DNA from: Cydia pomonella
Lineage: Eukaryota > Arthropoda > Insecta > Lepidoptera > Tortricidae
DNA: 64,000 nt
Direction of reading: 5' to 3'
NCBI RefSeq assembly: GCF_033807575.1
Contig: NC_084708.1
Location: forward strand, 496,001 to 560,000
Shown: piece after piece, positions 57,301 through 63,300 of the stretch
Numbering within the stretch: the first letter of the stretch is position 1
Layout of the letters: every line of letters begins with the position of its first letter
Position numbers and translations under genes: made by a program
The notes under the pieces: generated by a model
The model's database searches: none
The model's input: the letters and a program-made list of their open reading frames with translations, nothing else
Told to the model about the DNA's origin: nothing

Positions 57301-60300
57301 AATCCCCGTTTTATCAAGGAGAAAGAAAGGAAAAAAAAGAAACCAAAAAACCTTTTTCGGTCAGATTAAGAGAACCCACCAACATTTTTGTCAGATTAAG
57401 AAAATATGCTTTCAGGATACCGAGATAAACCTCCCCTATGAAAATCTGACGCGCTCGAGTATTTCAAAAAAACTTTTTTTTTTTGCATTTTCAAAAATTC
57501 ATCGTAACTTATCGTCACGCCGAAATCGTCAGTTTTTTTAAAGGGAGCTTCCTTGGGGCCTACTTAACACCCCTTCCGAAAATCTGACGCGCTCGAGTAA
57601 TTTTTTTTATTTTGAATTTTTGACTACTTTATATTCCTACCCCCACCACGCAAACCGGCAGATTAGTATACCGTTGTTATCAGAGGCACTTGGGGCATAC
57701 GTAGTATGAATATCTGACGCGCTCGAGAATGCCCAAGTAACTGTTTTTTTTAACATTTTTGAAAAACCGTACACGCCAAACCCACCGCTAAAATGGTTTT
57801 TATCATACGAGCTTTTCTTTTCGAAATTATTTGATCTTTCGATTTTGATAGGTCTCGACGGCGCCGTTGAATTACGCCATTTAGCTACCTCGCCTCCCTA
57901 ACTATAAACTAAGATTACGCACTATTGCAACCACATATGTGAACAAAGCGAATACAAATGATACCTAATAAGGATAATGTGGGAGTTAAAAATACTAATT
58001 AACTTAGTAACATAATGAGGTCTAAGCTAGGTTTCATGTCAAATGTTGCCAAAAGTAATCAGATCTCATGTAGAGCCACAATCTTTTAACTCTACAAGCC
58101 CTAAGTTCACAAACTCTACACCTTATTCAAAATATGTGGCTGATAAATTTTTGACATTGCGAGCCTTATGGTTTCGTCTTGGCAACATTTTACATGAAAA
58201 TGTTTTTGGTGGGATTTCACTTCTTTTTGTAAGTTGCTTATGACATCTTTCATCATCTAACTTAAAGAGTGGGGGGTGATTTACTATAAAATCTTGAAAT
58301 ACGTATTAAGGTGCGAAAAAAACGGTAACGGTACGGAATCGCAGTGACGTGTGCTTCACGCGAATCTTTTTTGTTCGCAAATCTTTGCGTAAAAAACGCT
58401 GCATTTACAAAACAGTTGCGTCTTTTACGTCACCGGTGTGGTGTCTGCCATAAGATCTCCGTGTAATATTTTTTGCGATTTTTACGCAGATCAATTTACG
58501 GTGCGTCAGCGTATTTTAAGCAGCGGTGTGGGGAGCATGCGTCAAAAACGGTACGCATACGACGCGTCACTGCGATTCCGTATCGTGACCGTTTTTTAAG
58601 CTGCGGTCTGGTCGCACTTTTATATTATTTGAACTGAACGCCCTAGAGGAAGTGGCAGGCCAAAATCCATGTGGTGGTCCAATATTAGAAACGACCTGAA
58701 GAACCTGAACATCGAAGAACAGACAACCCAGAACCGACCACTCTGGCGCAAATTGACAAGGAGACCCGACCCCACAAAGGTGAGATAAGGGAAGGAAGAA
58801 GAAGAAGACGTAAGTCTTGTCGACTGCCAGTGTATTTCGGATCGGCTTGACTCCTTGGCGCTGCGTAGAGATGTGGCCTCGCTCTGCATTTTCTATCGCA
58901 TGTACAACGGGGAGTGCTCCGAGGAATTGTTCGGATTAATCCCTGCCGCTTCTTTTCGCCATCGCCCTACGCGACAACATTTCCATCCTCACCACTTAGA
59001 TGGTTGGCAGTCCTCAACTGTGCGTTTTTCCAGGAACTTTCTGCCTCGCACAGCTAAACTGTGGAATGAACTGTCGCCTGCGGTATTTCCGGACCGATAC
59101 GACCATCAAACCTTCAAGAAAAGAGCGTACTCCCATCTCAAAGGCCGGCAACGCACTTACAACCCCTCTGGTGTTGCAGGTGTCCATGGGCGGCGGTAAT
59201 CGCTTACCATCAGGTGATCCGTCTGCTCGTTTGCCTCCTCTACCATTAAAAAAAAAAAAAAAAAAAGTATTATATTATTTATATCAAGGAGTCCCTATTT
59301 ACATTTTCAGCTTCTAGCATCAAAATTTGCGTACGTTTCATAGTATAGTATAGTATAGTATAGTATAATAGTTTTGTCCGGTGAGGGTATATCTCAATTA
59401 AAGAGGTACAGAGAAATCGTCTTTTTTGGTCAACTTATATGTTACAGGGTTTTGGCACCATGCCGAGGGTTGACATCTGTTTTCAACAATATTACCTAGG
59501 GTTGTCAACGTGCGGACACAGCATCTCCACTTCGGTGATCTTTTTCCTCACAGCGCCCTGCCTCTCCTTCAGGGCTGCCTCCATCTGTTGGAGCATATCA
59601 CGATCTTCTTTGTTACCTAATATCAACAACGTTACCTAGGGTTGTCAACGCGCGGACACAGCATCTCCGCTTCGGTGATCTTTCTCCTCAAAACAACCCG
59701 CCTCTCCTCCAGGGGTGCCTCCATCTGTTGCAGGGTATCACGATCTTCTTTGTTACCTGGTATCAGCTACGTTACCTAGGGTTGTCAACGCGCGGGCATA
59801 GCATCTCCGCTTCGGTGATCTTTCTCCTCACAACGTCCTGTCTCTCCTCCAGGGTTGCCTCCATCTGTTGCAGCGTAGCGCGATCTTCCTTGAGCCGCCG
59901 TTGGACGGTCTGACGCTCTGCCACCCCTCGCTCTTGTTTTAGGTGTTCTTGTTCTATCTCTTCCTGTATTCAAAGAAATTTGAAAACAAAATTAAATAAA
60001 TATTTTATTAATTTATTTATATTTAACTTTATTGTAAAATAACAACCATGGAGCCAAACAAAAACATGCTAAAGTGTTTATTATGCTAAAGTGGGTGCAG
60101 GTGCAGTAAGAAAAAAATCTAGGAAACCTTAGTTTCACACATTTCAGTCCACAAAATGCTTTGTATGTAACTATGCTCAACTTTTTAAAAAACTCTTGAG
60201 AATTCGAATATTTGGACAGTTCGGAAAGCAGGGACGTGTTAAGTAGTCTCTATGACCAATGTGTCGCCAATAAATTGTCAGATTCAACCTGCATTTCGTA

Positions 60301-63300
60301 TTAACTTTGCAAGCATTTCATTGCATAAGCAAAGGTTGGTTAAGCTGAGGCAAGGTACCTAAGGATTTTTAATGCAATATCTGTCTATATGTGTGTCTGT
60401 CTGTGGCATTCGTAACTCTCCAACGGATGGATCGATTTCGATGCGGTTTGTTTTTACGTGAAAGCGTTACCTTGCCGTGGTCCTTAGCTATATTTGATAG
60501 AAATCGATCCAGCAGTTTAAAGAGTATCAGCTCTTTTCCAAAATTATGCAAGGCATTTTTTAACCATACAGCGTATGGGTTTTTTTAATAATTTAATAGT
60601 AATGTAATCACACAACTCGCTGGCCAGATTCGGTCCACTAAAGTTGCTCAGCTCACCTCCAGGTTCCCGCAAGTCCTCTGCACCTCGCCAAACTGTTTCT
60701 TGACCTCCTTCATCTGCCGTTCCAGCTCGTCTATTCTCCTCTTCTGTTCTCGCTCCTTCTGCGTCCACTCTTCGACTTGGCCGTTGAGTCGTTCCAGTAT
60801 GGCCTGGGATTGGGTCAGCTCTTCCACCTGGTGTTAAAGTTATTGATTAGATTTGTCAAAATGGTGATGTGCCCTACTTTAAATGTACCTAAATATGGTC
60901 TTCTACGAAATAGGTAAGTCTTTTTAGGGTTCCGTAGCCAAATGGCAAAAAACGGAACCCTTATAGATTCGTCATGTCCGTCTGTCTGTCCGTTTATGTC
61001 ACAGCCACTTTTTTCCGAAACTATAAGAGCTATACTGTTCAAACTTGGTAAGTATATGTAATCTATGAACAGCATTAAGATTTTCACACAAAAATAGAAA
61101 AAAACTATAAATTTTGGGGTTTCCCCATACTTAGAACTGAAACTCAAAAAAAAACTTTTTTCATCAAACCCATACGTGTGGGGTATCTATGGATAGGTCT
61201 TCAAAAATGATATTGAGGTTTCTAATATCATTTTTTTCTAAACTGAATAGTTTGCGCGAGAGACACTTCCAAAGTGGTAAAATGTGTCGTCCCCCTCCCC
61301 CTGTAACTTCTAAAATAAGAGAATGATAAACCAAAAAAAATATATGATCTACATTACCATGCAAACTTCCACCTAAAATTGGTTTGAACCAGATCTAGTA
61401 AGTAGTTTTTTTAATACGTCATAAATGGTACGGAACCCTTCATGGTCGAGTCCGACTCGCACTTGGCCGCATTTTTTTATAGTTGACTGCAGCGTATCGA
61501 AAGGAATTTTATAGTTGAGTGGGAGCCCATACATGAAAAATACGCAATTTCAGTTTGGTACACCAAATCTTAATTCAACCATTATGACAGTCGACGAGTA
61601 GAAAAACACATATTACAGTACATATGGTGCTACTTTACCGCACTAGTGCGCAAATTAGCATATTACGTTACTGTGTCAAACATTTAAAGGGCCATATGTA
61701 CTGTAAAACGTTGTACGATACATGTGCGAATAGGTAATTCGCAACTCGTGTCGATTTAAAACACTCCCCTCGGTCGTGTTTTAATTTATCGCCACTCGTT
61801 TTGAATTTCCTATTTTTCGCACTTGTATCGTAATATCAAATATCAAATATCAAATATCAAACATTTATTCAGCAAATAGGCCACAGGGGCACTTTTACAT
61901 GTCCATTTTTACAATGTACTATTACAGTACATATGGGGCTACTTTATAGCACTAGTGCGAGAAGTAGCATATTACGTTACTGTGTCGAACATTTAAAGGG
62001 CCATATGTACTGTAAAACGTTGTACGATTATGTAACTCACGAGCACGGCGGCCTGGTGCGGCGCCTGCTGCTGCTCCAGCGCGGCGCGCGCCTCGCGCTC
62101 CTCGCGCTCCCTGCTGTGTTGCTCGCTTAGAAGTTTCTGGACGAAAACAATATGTTATGTAGGTATATCAGAGGGTACACTCAGATATGTCATGACTCAT
62201 GTGGCATGCGCCAGTCGCGAATATATGTCCTAATACAAGCCTCGAGCGTTGTTTTATTGATCAAACAAATTAATGGCGACGAATGGATAAAAGTTACAAA
62301 TAACCATTATAATACGAGTAATTAACTTAGAGGCAGTGTAGTTATCAAGGAAAGTGTAAGACAATGTCGATTGGCAAGATTAAAGAATTCGACGTGGTTA
62401 ACGGTAACTGTAGGACCGGCCGCAGGACTCTCCCTTCCTTTCCCCCGTAGTATAGCTTCCCCTGGCCGCGCGTGCCTCGAACCCGCTAAACCTGTCCCGG
62501 CCGCGCGTGTTCCCGTGGACAGCCGGAGGATTATTCCGGACCCCGTTCCCCGGGGAACGCTCCGCTCTCCCGCCGCAACCAGGGCCCGTTGGCCAATCAC
62601 GTGATGCCGGTTTGTTTAATGATTGCTGTGTATATATAGCTTGCTAGTTAAGTGCGAACTTCTTGGGGCGCGAAAGACGCCATTTAGATAAGTTAACTTG
62701 TGTTTTCTGTCAGCTCATCCTCCGTACCCTGAGTTAGCCTGGAAACCTTCGCTAAGCCCCTCAGGCTGAGGGATATGTATGGTTCGCCCTCAGTGACAAC
62801 CGTCACAACTGTATATAAATATTTGACGACCAGTTTGGCCTAATGGGTCACACAAAAAATGCCTTACCGGGATTCGAACCCAGGACCATCGGCTTCATAG
62901 GCAGGGTCATTACCCACTAGGCCAGACCGGTCGTCAAATTAATTCTATTGCTTATTTTTTCTAAAATTTAACTTGGACTCTGATAATAAAATATTATGTA
63001 AAAAAAAAATCTTAAGTATATACTAATAATAAACCTGCAGATCTCTGGAAGCTACGTGCTCCAACTGCTTGGCCTCTTTCAAGGTGGCATCCAACTCCTG
63101 CTCTTCAGCCTCAAGCTCTCTCAGTTGTGCTTGCGCCTCCTTGATGTCTTCTAGCAGTTGCCTACGGTAAACAAAGTTTTATCAGATTACAAATATATTA
63201 TTTTTACCAAATTACAGAAATTTTAGAAAGAAGGTAAACATTTTCGTATGTGCCAGCCAGTGTAAATAATTAACTTTACCATCAAAATCCAGAAGTAACC

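Larger units (their letters stand above)
55403..57904. mobile_element. TIR element with CTCGAG-centred subterminal repeats, invaded by a LINE
   Basis: TAGTTAGGGAGGCGA at 55403-55417 and its exact complement at 57890-57904 form a 15-bp inverted end with TA at each outer side. Three motifs per side, like TCTGACGCGCTCGAG, occur near 55439, 55577, 55713 and 57447, 57581, 57712, in mirrored orientation and ~135 bp apart. No transposase is visible. The centre is occupied by a LINE fragment. Class unknown. Confidence 0.72.
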
